DNA of 64,000 nt, taken from contig NZ_CP041638.1 of the NCBI RefSeq assembly GCF_007197775.1, positions 3,731,230 through 3,795,229 on the forward strand, given 5' to 3'. This document shows positions 8,649 through 18,185 of this stretch, one piece after another. How positions within the stretch are numbered: the stretch's first letter is position 1; the number at the start of each line of letters is the position of its first letter. The notes under the pieces are model-generated. The model saw only the letters and a list, made by a program, of their open reading frames with translations. It did not search any database and was not told the origin of the DNA. A program made the translations under genes and the position numbers. This DNA is from Thalassotalea sp. PS06 (GTDB lineage Bacteria > Pseudomonadota > Gammaproteobacteria > Enterobacterales > Alteromonadaceae).

Positions 8649-9659
8649 TTAACCCGATGTTCCCGGTGTAAATATATCGGCTGGATTATTGGATTCCTCT
8701 ATCACCTTAAACTCATCCTGAAAATGACAGAAAAATTCACCATCGGTATTTATCGCTTGGGGAAAATACTTATCAAGCAAGGCCCAAAGGGTGGCAACGG
8801 TTCTGTAGTCAGCAACACCATCGGTTTGATGTGGGCGAAAATGTAATTGAAAGGCGCGGATAATGTCATGGGTTTGCTCGTCATAAACACCGGTTAGCTC
8901 GACCCCATAGCCATATTGTTTCAGGGCACATTGAATTTGCCCTATGTCCGGTAAATCTTTGGTGGTTAATTGTCGCCAATGGCGGAATAAATCCTCTTGT
9001 TCGTACCAGGCGCCGATACCGTTCAAGTACAAGGTATACCATGGAAATTTTGGACCCGGATCGGATTTCCATTCCGGCTGAATATCCGAATGCCCTACGA
9101 CTCGGGTTGGAGTGATTTCCGGGTGACGGGCAAGAATATCTTTAGAAAGCTTAATCAATAGTTGTAATTGCTCTTCGGAAAATTCTCGGTAGTCACACAA
9201 AAAATCATTACTAAAATCCAGGCGCGGATTATTCGACTGATAGTTGCAGTCGGCGCGATTTACCAGCTCAATACCGATTGACTGATCATTAATCGCATTG
9301 CGGTCTTCCCACTGGCTGTTGCCGGCATGCCACGCCCGCTGAGTCTCATCAACCAATTGATAAACCTCAAGCTTTCCTTCCTCATAGGATTCATCATCCG
9401 GCTCGGGAATCAGGTAATGGGAGCTAACGCCACCGGGAGGCTTGGTTAAAGTGGTTAACGAACTTTGCCAATCGCTTACGGTGTAATGCATCACCAGAAA
9501 GCGTACCCGTGATGAATAGTTTTCTGATTGGTAATCGGTATTGACGTTACTGTCGGTGCTCGAACAGGCACTTACAAGGCCTGCTGTCATTAATAACCAG
9601 GCACCGCGCCTAAGGCGTTGCCCAAATGAACGATGGGAATGGGAAAAGGTCAATTTCAT
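8649..9659 (-). CDS. AmiD-like N-acetylmuramoyl-L-alanine amidase lipoprotein
   Basis: Zinc amidase of the Amidase_2/PGRP fold, which cuts the bond between MurNAc and the stem peptide or recycles anhydro-muropeptides. The protein has 336 residues. The N-terminus has a lipobox, LVSAC with Cys32, so it is probably an outer-membrane lipoprotein like E. coli AmiD. Zinc and catalytic motifs are VMHYTVSDW, GIELVNRAD and VVGHSDIQPEWKSDPGPKFPW. Near residues 240-300 a putative peptidoglycan-binding domain follows (IQCALKQYGYGVELTGVYDE, then IIRAFQLHFRPHQTDG). It lies 29 bases after another lipoprotein gene (9689-10558), so the two are probably co-transcribed. Confidence 0.92.
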   Translation of the reverse strand: MKLTFSHSHRSFGQRLRRGAWLLMTAGLVSACSSTDSNVNTDYQSENYSSRVRFLVMHYTVSDWQSSLTTLTKPPGGVSSHYLIPEPDDESYEEGKLEVYQLVDETQRAWHAGNSQWEDRNAINDQSIGIELVNRADCNYQSNNPRLDFSNDFLCDYREFSEEQLQLLIKLSKDILARHPEITPTRVVGHSDIQPEWKSDPGPKFPWYTLYLNGIGAWYEQEDLFRHWRQLTTKDLPDIGQIQCALKQYGYGVELTGVYDEQTHDIIRAFQLHFRPHQTDGVADYRTVATLWALLDKYFPQAINTDGEFFCHFQDEFKVIEESNNPADIFTPGTSG

Positions 9660-9688
9660 GATGATTTAACTTATTGTTATTAAATTAA

Positions 9689-10558
9689 TTATTCTTCAGA
9701 TTGGGAAAGTTGCCAGCGAAAATCACTGATCACTTGCGCCAACAACTGCAAACTCGGTTGCAGTGCTGCAACGACGGCCTCAGGACTGCGGTACAAACGC
9801 ATCGCCTGTTCCTGCGATGCTAATTCAAGTAACAAGCCACCTCCGGCACTGCCACCAATAATCTTTAACGTCTGGTTGGCCTGAAACCGAAATTCATGGC
9901 GATAACCAGGACGCGGGCGAAAGCCGGCGTCGAGCAGTGATTCGAGAATCTGATAATCATGGAGCAGATAATAACCAAGACGGTATGAGCCGGATGAAAA
10001 ATTTTCAGGATCGAAGATTATCTGCGTACCACCAATGTAATTGGCTTCAGTTTCACCATCGCTAATCATAATATCAGCATCAAAATGCAGGGCGATAATG
10101 GTAATGTCTTTGGCGACGGCTTTTTTCAAAACCTTGTCGTATTCAGCATAAGCGGCATTGACCGCTTCTTTATTGTTTAAGCCCCCCTGAGCAAAGGTCA
10201 TATCTTCAACATTTAAGGTGAAGCTGTTTAAACCAAGCTTGTTCAATTCACTGGCAAGCACCTCGGCAGAGGGGTCGATAAACACCCGCTCTTTACCCTG
10301 GGCGCCACCGGTACCCATATTAACATGCTCAGGCAAGGTATGATCGGACACCAAAAGCACATCGATATCATCGAGTATGCTTAATATCTCGGTTAAGTTG
10401 TTAAAGTCACCGCTGTTGTAATGAGCACCCGTATTTACGACGTTAGTAACTTGTGGCTGCTGATCCAAATCACAGGTCATCTGACAGGCACTCAAAAACA
10501 GAACGGCAAAGCATCCGGTGATAAATGCGCGGATATTCCGACAATCGACATACTTCAT
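9689..10558 (-). CDS. Lipoprotein, possibly a divergent Amidase_3-type amidase
   Basis: A 289-residue protein starting MKYVDCRNIRAFITGCF, with the lipobox LFLSAC. The start at 10558 has AAGAGAAG in front, whereas the longer frame upstream overlaps the dehydrogenase gene. The body has features that recall Amidase_3 (MurNAc-L-Ala amidase): VLLVSDHTLPEH (possible first zinc His), GGAQGKERVFID (possible zinc Glu), IIALHFDAD in place of the usual SIHANA, and GGGLLLELAS near the end (possible catalytic Glu). The match is by eye only, and the classic GHGG motif is missing, so the enzyme may be divergent or inactive. It lies directly upstream of the AmiD-like gene, which supports a wall-related role. 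Confidence 0.55.
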   Translation of the reverse strand: MKYVDCRNIRAFITGCFAVLFLSACQMTCDLDQQPQVTNVVNTGAHYNSGDFNNLTEILSILDDIDVLLVSDHTLPEHVNMGTGGAQGKERVFIDPSAEVLASELNKLGLNSFTLNVEDMTFAQGGLNNKEAVNAAYAEYDKVLKKAVAKDITIIALHFDADIMISDGETEANYIGGTQIIFDPENFSSGSYRLGYYLLHDYQILESLLDAGFRPRPGYRHEFRFQANQTLKIIGGSAGGGLLLELASQEQAMRLYRSPEAVVAALQPSLQLLAQVISDFRWQLSQSEE

Positions 10559-10577
10559 GGCAACTTCTCTTAATGAT

Positions 10578-13520
10578 TTAGTTATTTTTGTTAACGCTGA
10601 CCCGGTCCAGCAGGTAAACGATGGATTGATAGGGTATTTGACTGTGTTTCGATAAACCGATTTCGCAGGTACGGGCATTCGATACGCCAATATGACAATT
10701 TTCAGGCTTTTGCCGGCTTAGGGTCTTCAAGGCATTGGCATTTAACTCTGGCGTAAAAAAGCCCTTGTCACCAGCAAACCCACAGCAATGAATATCAGCA
10801 GGAACGATGACTTCGTCAGCGCAGCGCTGCGCCAGCGCTAATAAATGTTGTTCCTGGCCCAGTCGCCTGCTGCTGCAGGTGATATGCAACATCACAGGCT
10901 CAGCAATCGGTTTTATTTCCAGCTTGTCGGCAACAAATTGATTTAAAAACTCCGCGGCTTCAAACACTTTCAATGCCTTTGCAGAGTTTGATAGCTGCTG
11001 TTCTGTCAGGTGCAGAGCGCAGGAGCTGGCATCGGTAACCACGTAGTAGTCTTCACCTTGTGCCAATTCGTTCAAGGTGTCGATCACTTGTTCGGCTTTT
11101 TGGCGGCTTTGCAGGGTATCGCCTTTGCTTGAAAATGGCATACCGCAACACAACTGATTCATCGAATCCGGTACCAACACCTCAAAGCCGGCTTTCTTTA
11201 ACAGCTCAGAAAAGACGATAGGCAATGGCCGCTGGTCTTCGGCATCACTATCGGCTGCAAAAACACGACCCGCACAGGCCGGAAAATAAATTACTTTGGT
11301 TGAACCCGGTTTAACAACACTGCTATTTAATTCGGCAGCATCTATGGCCTTTTCGCTCGCCGGCATCGCCCCCTGAAATTCAGGAATTAGTCCCTTAGAA
11401 AGGCTATTTCCCAATGCCATAGCGCTTGATATCACTTTATCACCGACCAGAGAACGAGTTTTCTCCAGAGCGGATAACGACCATCGAGCCAGGGTTTGGG
11501 TGCTGGCAAATTGATTGCCCAGATGTTTGCTTAACTTTCGCTTTAACGATGAATTCTCAAGGCGTTGCTGACGATAAGCTTTAACAAACTCTCCGGTGTT
11601 GATATCCACCGGACAGCGCATACCGCAAAGACCGGTGGCGGCACAGGTATCGATTGCCATGTATTGATAGTCTTTTTGCAGCTTTTGCAATTGCAGCTGC
11701 CATTGCTGGCGTAATTGCCCTGTCACTGAAGTATCGGCAAGCAGGGCTTTTAATTCTTCGATTCGACGCCAGACGGTAATTCGCTGGCGCGGCGTTAGGG
11801 TAAGACCATTGGAGGGGCAAACTGGCTCGCAGAATCCACACTCAATACATTTATCAATAATATCGTCAGCCTGAGGCATGGATTTAAGATGCTTAACATG
11901 AGCCGCCGGGTCGTCATTAATAATGACTCCCGGGTTTAAGATATTTAATGGATCGAATAACCCTTTAATGCCCAGCATCAACTCGTAGGCTTTATCGCCC
12001 CATTCCTGGCGAACAAAGGGGGCCATATTACGGCCAGTGCCATGTTCCGCTTTTAATGAACCATTAAATCGTTCGACTACCAGCTTACTAACGGCATCCA
12101 TAAACTGCTGATAACGACTAACCTGCTCCTCACTTGCAAATGCCTGGGTAAAGACAAAGTGAAGGTTACCATCTAAGGCATGACCAAAAATAATCGCTTC
12201 ATCATAAGCAAACTCAACGAAGAGTTTTTGCAGCGCCAGCACCGCTTCTGCGAGATCTGCAATGGTAAACGCGACATCTTCAATAATGACTGTAGTACCA
12301 TTCTCGCGGTGAGCACCAACCGATGGGAATGTGCCTTTGCGAATATTCCACAACTCGGCATTTCGGGTTTTATCGGTACTAAAATCCAACGTCAGATACA
12401 GATTTAAATCTGCACCCGCAACTAACTGAGTAATCTCATCAACTTTAGCTTGCAGGCCTATATCATCGTCTGCCTGTACTTCAATAAGTAATGCCGCGCC
12501 GATATCCGGTAAATCATCAAGTTTTCCTGCCAGCAATGGGTGTTTGTCCACCGACAATAAGGCTTTGTTATCTAAGAGTTCAACCGCTTCTACCGAGCAT
12601 TCGGCAAGTTTAGGTACCAGCTCACAAGCCTTATGAATATCGTTAAAGATTAACAAGGCGGCACTTTTTAACTGATGGTCGACGACCGTGTGATAGGTAA
12701 TGTCGGCGATAAAACCTAAGGTTCCCTCAGAGCCAATTAACAGATGCTTGATGATATCAATACCGTCCTGATAATCGAGCAAGGCATTGATGCCATAGCC
12801 GGTGGTGTTTTTCAGCCGATATTTATGGGCAATATGCGCACTCAGCTCATCGTCACTCGCCACCTGTTGGGCTAAATCAATCAGCCCCTGATACAACTCA
12901 GGTTTTTGGCTGACAAAGTTTTCACAGCTATGTTTATCGCTGGTATCCAGTAAAGTGCCATCGGCAAAAACGGCGGTGACATCCGCTAGGGTATGATAAG
13001 AGTTTTGTTTAACACCACAGCACATTCCCGACGAGTTATTGGCAGCGATTCCTCCGATTTTACAGGTATCGATAGAGGCGGGATCCGGTCCAATTTTTCG
13101 GCCATAGGGTTTTAAGATCTGATTCACCTGACTCCCGATTAGGCCGGGCTGGAGCTTAATTTTATCCCCTTGTTCGAGGATCTGATAATCGCTCCAGTTA
13201 TCGCCGAGAATGATTAATACCGAGTCGGTTATTGCCTGACCAGAAAGGCTGGTACCTGCAGCCCTGAAAGTGACCGCAACCTGATATTCCGTGGCCAACG
13301 CCAGCACTTGCTGCATCTGCGACAACGAATCTATTTGCAAAATATATTGTGGGACCAGGCGATAAAATGAGGCATCGGTGCCATAGGCGTAGCGGCGAGT
13401 GTAATCATCAATGATTTGGGTAGGCGCGAGGACATCCGCGACTTTGGCAATAAAAGTCGCCATTTCTGAGGTTTTGTAGGTACTGCTGTGTTCAGTGCTC
13501 GACGGCGCGCTGTGCGGCAT
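10578..13520 (-). CDS. dld: FAD/Fe-S D-lactate dehydrogenase (Pseudomonas PA4772-type)
   Basis: Respiratory D-2-hydroxyacid dehydrogenase at the inner membrane, oxidising D-lactate to pyruvate and passing electrons to quinone. About 980 residues. The FAD-binding PCMH part has FRAAGTSLSGQA, GRKIGPDPASIDTCKIGG and NNSSGMCCG. An FAD-oxidase C domain follows, with the stretch FGHALDGNLHFVF. Two ferredoxin-type clusters follow (CIECGFCEPVCPSNG and CAATGLCGMRCPVD), then CCG motifs (LCCGMPFSSKG, HCCGFAGDKG) of the heterodisulphide-reductase type. FYRLVPQYILQI and the clusters resemble Pseudomonas D-LDH more than E. coli YdiJ. The start is uncertain: ATGs at 13577, 13520 and 13463 are in frame, none with a clear ribosome site. 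A perfect AT-rich palindrome lies just upstream at 13591-13626. Confidence 0.9.
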   Translation of the reverse strand: MPHSAPSSTEHSSTYKTSEMATFIAKVADVLAPTQIIDDYTRRYAYGTDASFYRLVPQYILQIDSLSQMQQVLALATEYQVAVTFRAAGTSLSGQAITDSVLIILGDNWSDYQILEQGDKIKLQPGLIGSQVNQILKPYGRKIGPDPASIDTCKIGGIAANNSSGMCCGVKQNSYHTLADVTAVFADGTLLDTSDKHSCENFVSQKPELYQGLIDLAQQVASDDELSAHIAHKYRLKNTTGYGINALLDYQDGIDIIKHLLIGSEGTLGFIADITYHTVVDHQLKSAALLIFNDIHKACELVPKLAECSVEAVELLDNKALLSVDKHPLLAGKLDDLPDIGAALLIEVQADDDIGLQAKVDEITQLVAGADLNLYLTLDFSTDKTRNAELWNIRKGTFPSVGAHRENGTTVIIEDVAFTIADLAEAVLALQKLFVEFAYDEAIIFGHALDGNLHFVFTQAFASEEQVSRYQQFMDAVSKLVVERFNGSLKAEHGTGRNMAPFVRQEWGDKAYELMLGIKGLFDPLNILNPGVIINDDPAAHVKHLKSMPQADDIIDKCIECGFCEPVCPSNGLTLTPRQRITVWRRIEELKALLADTSVTGQLRQQWQLQLQKLQKDYQYMAIDTCAATGLCGMRCPVDINTGEFVKAYRQQRLENSSLKRKLSKHLGNQFASTQTLARWSLSALEKTRSLVGDKVISSAMALGNSLSKGLIPEFQGAMPASEKAIDAAELNSSVVKPGSTKVIYFPACAGRVFAADSDAEDQRPLPIVFSELLKKAGFEVLVPDSMNQLCCGMPFSSKGDTLQSRQKAEQVIDTLNELAQGEDYYVVTDASSCALHLTEQQLSNSAKALKVFEAAEFLNQFVADKLEIKPIAEPVMLHITCSSRRLGQEQHLLALAQRCADEVIVPADIHCCGFAGDKGFFTPELNANALKTLSRQKPENCHIGVSNARTCEIGLSKHSQIPYQSIVYLLDRVSVNKNN

Positions 13521-13590
13521 TGAATGGCCAACCCGGGTAAAAATATGATGCCTTAGGTTATACCGTGGACCGGCCATAAAAACAAGGAAC

Positions 13591-13626
13591 AATTATTCTT
13601 AAAAATAAAGAATTTTAAGAATAATT
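13591..13626. promoter_or_regulatory. Perfect 14-bp AT-rich inverted repeat between cusA and dld
   Basis: AATTATTCTTAAAA - ataaagaa - TTTTAAGAATAATT. The arms match perfectly over 14 bases, contain no GC-rich core and have no strong T-tail, so a terminator is less likely than a dimeric repressor or activator site. It lies immediately in front of the dehydrogenase coding region and 34 bases after the cusA stop. The binding protein is unknown. Confidence 0.5.
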
Positions 13627-13659
13627 AATTCCTTGCCGAATTAAATGTTACTCAGCGCG

Positions 13660-16600
13660 TTAATTCTCAACCACAGGCTGAGCTTCAACAACCTGTTGCA
13701 TAGTCTTGCCGAATCGATGACGATATAACAGCAAATAGCAGCTCGGAATCACGAACATCGACACCAACGGACTAAGCAACATGCCGCCTATCATGGGTGC
13801 GGCAATACGCTGCATGACTTCATTACCACTGCCACTGCCCAACATTATGGGTAGCAGGCCGGCGATAATGGTAAGTACGGTCATCGCTTTCGGCCGGACG
13901 CGCAGCAACGCTCCAGATTGCACCGCATCTTTGGCACTGGCATGGGTACCTTCTGGCATACGGTTAAACTGCTGGTTGAGATAAATCAGCATGATCACCC
14001 CAAACTCAGCGGCAACGCCGGCAAGGGCTATCATGCCAACGGCCAGTGCTATCGAGAACGCATAATCGAGCCAGAACACCAGCCATATTGAACCTGCCAG
14101 AGCCACTGGTAAAGTGAGCAACACTAATAAGGATTGGCGAATCGATGAGAAAATCAGATACAACAGCATAAAGATCAGCAATATCGTCAGCGGCACTAGC
14201 CACATCAAATCCTGATTAACCCGCTGCATATATTCATATTCTCCGGCAAAGCTCCAGCTATAGGTTGCAGGCAGACCCAAGTCGGCCAGCAATGGTCGCG
14301 CCAATTCTATATATTCGGCAACAGACACTTGGCTATCGATATCGATAAATACCCAGGCAATCGGCCGGCCATTTTCACTCTTCACCAATGCCGGCCCCTG
14401 GGTGATCTCCACAGAGGCTACCTGTCCAAGGGTTAATCTGGCACCCGTCGGGCTTACCAAAGGCATTTGCTTTAAGTCCTCGACACTTTGACGATAGCGA
14501 CGAGGATAGCGCAGGTTAATCGGATAACGTTCGCGGCCTAATACCATCTCGCTAATGTTGGCGCCGCCAATGGCATAGGTGATCACCTGCTGAATATCTT
14601 CTATGGTCAGCCCATAATTAGCGGCTGCCTGACGATCCGGCTTTATATCGATATAGCGTCCTGACTCGGCGCGCTCGGCGTATACGGAAGCGGTTTGCTC
14701 AAGACCTGCCAGCATGCCTTCGATTTCCCGACCTAAAGATTCCAGGGTATCCAACTCTGGACCAGATATTTTGATACCCAGTGGCGTTTTTACCCCAGTG
14801 GTGAGCATATCAATGCGGGTTTTAATCGGTTGAACCCAGGCATTACTAACCCCAGGAAACTGCACTTTCGCTTCAAGTTCGGCGATGATGTCATCCAGTT
14901 CAACACCATTTCGCCATTCTGATTTAGGTTTAAGGGCAATAGTCGTTTCCAGCATGGTTAACGGCGCTGGATCGGTTGCGGTTTCCGCCCGGCCAACTTT
15001 ACCAAACACCGAAGCTACTTCAGGAACCGTGCGTATTAATCTATCGGTTTGCTGCAGGATATCGCCGGCTTCGCTGATGGAAATCGCAGGTAAGGTGGTC
15101 GGCATGTAAAGCAAATCACCCTCTTCCAGCTCCGGCATAAACTCGCTGGTCATCTTGCTGATCGGGTAAAGACTCGATAAGGCGGTTAACACCGCCAATA
15201 CAATCGTGATCTTTGGAAAGCTGAGAGCAGCTTTAAGCATGGGACGATACAAGGCGGTGATCCCCCGATTTAGCCAGTTACGGTTCTCATCCGGTACTTT
15301 GCCGCGAATAAAGTAACCCATCAAAACCGGTACCAAAGTAACACTCAACAGGGCTGCTGCTGCCATCACCAGGGTTTTAGTCATCGCCAGAGGTGTAAAT
15401 AAGCGACCTTCCTGGGCCTGCAACGCAAATACCGGCAAAAAACTAATGGTGATTAGCAATAAGGTTAAACCCAAAGCCGGGCCTACTTCTCTGGCCGCAG
15501 CAAGAGTGAGTTTCCAGTGTTGCTGACCGCTTGGATATTGCTGATGTTGTTGATGATAAGCCTGCAAATGTTTGTGTTGGTTTTCGACCATCACAATAGC
15601 GGCATCGACTAAGGCTCCGATAGCAATAGCAATACCGCCAAGGCTCATGATATTGGCGTTGATTTGCAATGCATTCATCACGACAAAACCAATCAGCACC
15701 GATAGTGGCAAACAAATGACCGCCACCAGGGTAGAGCGGGCGTGTAGTAAAAACGCAAAACAAACCAATACCACAATCAGGATTTCTTCCAGGAGTTTTT
15801 CCTGAAGATTATCGACCGAGCGTTCAATAAGCGCCGAGCGATCGTAGGTGGTGATTAGCTCAACCCCTTCTGGCAGGCCGACTTTTAATTCCTGAAGCCT
15901 TGCCTCGACTTTATCTATGGTCGTCAGCGCATTTTCTCCCTGGCGCATCACCACAATACCGCCGACAACTTCCCCTTCACCATTTAATTCAGCAATACCA
16001 CGACGCATCTGCGGGCCTTCACGGACGCTGGCAATATGCTTGATACGTAACGATGAGAATTGCTCAGATTGAATCGGTAAGGAGGTTTCTTCAATGTCTT
16101 CGATGGTCTGTAGATAGCCTTTGGAGCGGATCATATATTCGGCTTCGCCAAGCTCTAGCACTGAACCACCGGTATCCAGGTTTGCCGCCTGAATGGCCAT
16201 TTTTACCTGCTCAATGGTTAAACCGTAATAAAGCAAACGGGCAGGCTCGACGATTATTTGATAGGTACGCTCCATGCCACCGACGGTAGCAACTTCACTA
16301 ACACCGGGTATCGACTGCAGCCCGAGTTTTAGATACCAATCCTGTAGGGACTTCAAATCGGCAAGGTTATAATCACTGCCCGTTGCGGTCAGTACATATT
16401 GATATATCCAACCAACCCCGGAAGCGTCCGGCCCTAAGGTAGGTGTGACTCCCTGGGGGAGAATACTGCTCGCTTGCTGCAGGTATTCGAGCACCCGGCT
16501 TCGCGCCCAATAGGGATCCGTGCCTTCATCGAAAATAATGTACAGGTAGGAGTCACCAAAAAAGGAAAAACCGCGCACCACTTTGGCCCCAGGAACCGAT

Positions 16601-16818
16601 AACAATACCGTCGATAACGGATAGGTCACCTGCTGTTCAACCAATTCCGGTGCCTGACCAGGGTATGGCGTTTTCACGATTACCTGAACATCACTTAAAT
16701 CCGGTAGCGCGTCCAGGGGCAGGGTATGCATGGCCCGAAATCCCCACACCGCGGCAATAATTGTCAGCACTATCACCAGCACCCGAAAGCGCAGCGAGAG
16801 TTCGATTAATTTACTCAT
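13660..16818 (-). CDS. cusA: Copper/silver efflux RND transporter CusA
   Basis: Inner-membrane trimeric pump of the HME-RND family, exporting Cu(I)/Ag(I) by proton antiport. It has 1052 residues (E. coli CusA is 1047). The three Met that bind copper in CusA (573, 623, 672) are conserved one residue earlier: Met572 in LLYMPTTLP, Met622 in APLTMLETTI and Met671 in RIDMLTTG. This favours monovalent Cu/Ag over the Zn/Co/Ni of CzcA. The charged TM4 segment GALVDAAIVMVENQHKHL is present for proton relay. It follows cusB by 9 bases on the same strand. No cusC outer-membrane partner is in the window. Confidence 0.96.
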   Translation of the reverse strand: MSKLIELSLRFRVLVIVLTIIAAVWGFRAMHTLPLDALPDLSDVQVIVKTPYPGQAPELVEQQVTYPLSTVLLSVPGAKVVRGFSFFGDSYLYIIFDEGTDPYWARSRVLEYLQQASSILPQGVTPTLGPDASGVGWIYQYVLTATGSDYNLADLKSLQDWYLKLGLQSIPGVSEVATVGGMERTYQIIVEPARLLYYGLTIEQVKMAIQAANLDTGGSVLELGEAEYMIRSKGYLQTIEDIEETSLPIQSEQFSSLRIKHIASVREGPQMRRGIAELNGEGEVVGGIVVMRQGENALTTIDKVEARLQELKVGLPEGVELITTYDRSALIERSVDNLQEKLLEEILIVVLVCFAFLLHARSTLVAVICLPLSVLIGFVVMNALQINANIMSLGGIAIAIGALVDAAIVMVENQHKHLQAYHQQHQQYPSGQQHWKLTLAAAREVGPALGLTLLLITISFLPVFALQAQEGRLFTPLAMTKTLVMAAAALLSVTLVPVLMGYFIRGKVPDENRNWLNRGITALYRPMLKAALSFPKITIVLAVLTALSSLYPISKMTSEFMPELEEGDLLYMPTTLPAISISEAGDILQQTDRLIRTVPEVASVFGKVGRAETATDPAPLTMLETTIALKPKSEWRNGVELDDIIAELEAKVQFPGVSNAWVQPIKTRIDMLTTGVKTPLGIKISGPELDTLESLGREIEGMLAGLEQTASVYAERAESGRYIDIKPDRQAAANYGLTIEDIQQVITYAIGGANISEMVLGRERYPINLRYPRRYRQSVEDLKQMPLVSPTGARLTLGQVASVEITQGPALVKSENGRPIAWVFIDIDSQVSVAEYIELARPLLADLGLPATYSWSFAGEYEYMQRVNQDLMWLVPLTILLIFMLLYLIFSSIRQSLLVLLTLPVALAGSIWLVFWLDYAFSIALAVGMIALAGVAAEFGVIMLIYLNQQFNRMPEGTHASAKDAVQSGALLRVRPKAMTVLTIIAGLLPIMLGSGSGNEVMQRIAAPMIGGMLLSPLVSMFVIPSCYLLLYRHRFGKTMQQVVEAQPVVEN

Positions 16819-16827
16819 ATGCGCCTC

Positions 16828-18111
16828 TTAATGATGTTGATGCGGATTTGCCATCGGCGATTTTTCTGACTCTTGCTCGCCGGTCAGGCGCAACATACTG
16901 CCCTGAATATTCGCTTCCGAATCAATCAGAAACTGTCCCGAAGTAACAATACGATCTCCGGGTTTCAGGCCCGAGGTAATTTCTGCGCGTCCCTGAGTAA
17001 TGATGCCAACGGTGACATTAATGATGGCAAAGGTCAGGTCATCCCGTTGCACCACCACCCGGTTTTGTTTTTCGGTCTGGATTAACGCTTGTAAGGGGAT
17101 ATTTAATACCGGCTCGGTCGCACCACCATAGATGCGCACATTGGCGATCATATTGGGTTTAAACAGACCGTCAGGATTGTTTAATGACAGGCGAACTTTT
17201 AAGGTACGGGTCGCAGCATCAAGTTCCGGGTAAATGTATTCAATCTTGCCCTCAGTCGCAAAGATACCTAGCGCTGGCAAATCAAATTCCACCCATTTTC
17301 CGGTTTTCACCCAGTCTATCTGATGTTCAAACACATCGGCGATCACCCAAAGTTTGCCGGGATCGGCCAGCATCATGATTTCATCTTCGGGGTTTACATA
17401 CATGCCCTGGCGAATATCGAGATTCGCAACAATGCCATCGCCCGGAGAATAGTAAGGCACGCGATAAAGGGACTGATTATCTTTTTCAATTTTATCGATT
17501 AGGGAATCGGCGATGCCAAGCAAAGTCAGACGATTACGACCACGTTGTTTTAATGCATCAGAGACGGTTCTGTCCCGATACAGGCTTAAATATTCATCTT
17601 GCGCCAACAGTAAATCCGGAGAGTATATTTCATAGAGCAACTGTCCTCTTTTCACCGGCTGTGCCAACGTATTTACCGCCAGGTTTTCAATCCAGCCACT
17701 GGCTCTTGGGTGCAGGTGTTGTTGGCCTTGCTCGTCATAGACAATGGAGCCAAAGGTTTCGATATAGCGCCAAAGTACGCTCTTGTCGGCAACTTGTGTG
17801 GTTAATGCCAGATTCTGTTGAATGGCACCTGAGATATTCACCTCTATTGCCTCGGCTTGATTACCTGCACCTTTAACGCTTTTAGCGACCAAATCCATCC
17901 CACAAATCGGACATTTACCTGGGTGGTCTTTAACAATATGAGAGTGCATTGGGCAGATGTATTGCACCTGTTCCTCGGTGAAAACACTCTGCTGCCCTAA
18001 TTCAGGGTCAGGTGCAGGTCTAGGTGCTGGAGTTTGGGCAGCAAAAGAAGATGGAATGGCTAACATTAAGCCAAGCAATAAAAGGCTCAATAAAGACCTT
18101 AACGAAAACAT
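16828..18111 (-). CDS. cusB: CusB-type periplasmic adaptor with heavy-metal-binding domain
   Basis: Membrane-fusion protein linking CusA to an outer-membrane channel and passing metal to the pump. It has 427 residues. A Sec signal (MFSLRSLLSLLLLGLMLAIP...) is followed by an HMBD/YHS-like domain near residues 50-75 (YICPMHSHIVKDHPGKCPIC and GMDL), which is a Cys/Met/His metal site. The barrel-sandwich and hairpin parts include HLHPRASGWIENLAVN and LLYEIYSPDLLLAQDEYL. The C-terminus ends in a His-rich PMANPHQHH. Upstream lies the His/Cys-rich small protein. The spacing of 9 bases to cusA indicates one operon. Confidence 0.95.
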   Translation of the reverse strand: MFSLRSLLSLLLLGLMLAIPSSFAAQTPAPRPAPDPELGQQSVFTEEQVQYICPMHSHIVKDHPGKCPICGMDLVAKSVKGAGNQAEAIEVNISGAIQQNLALTTQVADKSVLWRYIETFGSIVYDEQGQQHLHPRASGWIENLAVNTLAQPVKRGQLLYEIYSPDLLLAQDEYLSLYRDRTVSDALKQRGRNRLTLLGIADSLIDKIEKDNQSLYRVPYYSPGDGIVANLDIRQGMYVNPEDEIMMLADPGKLWVIADVFEHQIDWVKTGKWVEFDLPALGIFATEGKIEYIYPELDAATRTLKVRLSLNNPDGLFKPNMIANVRIYGGATEPVLNIPLQALIQTEKQNRVVVQRDDLTFAIINVTVGIITQGRAEITSGLKPGDRIVTSGQFLIDSEANIQGSMLRLTGEQESEKSPMANPHQHH

Positions 18112-18185
18112 AACTAACCTCGAAAGAATTCAATAAAAACTGCGGCAACATGCATACAAGCTGCCGGATAAACTAGAGTTGAGAG

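Noticed and set aside
18143..18166. CGGCA...TGCCG inverted repeat between the His-rich gene and cusB
   Set aside because: The arms are only five bases and the T-run is missing, so I do not call a terminator or CueR-type operator.
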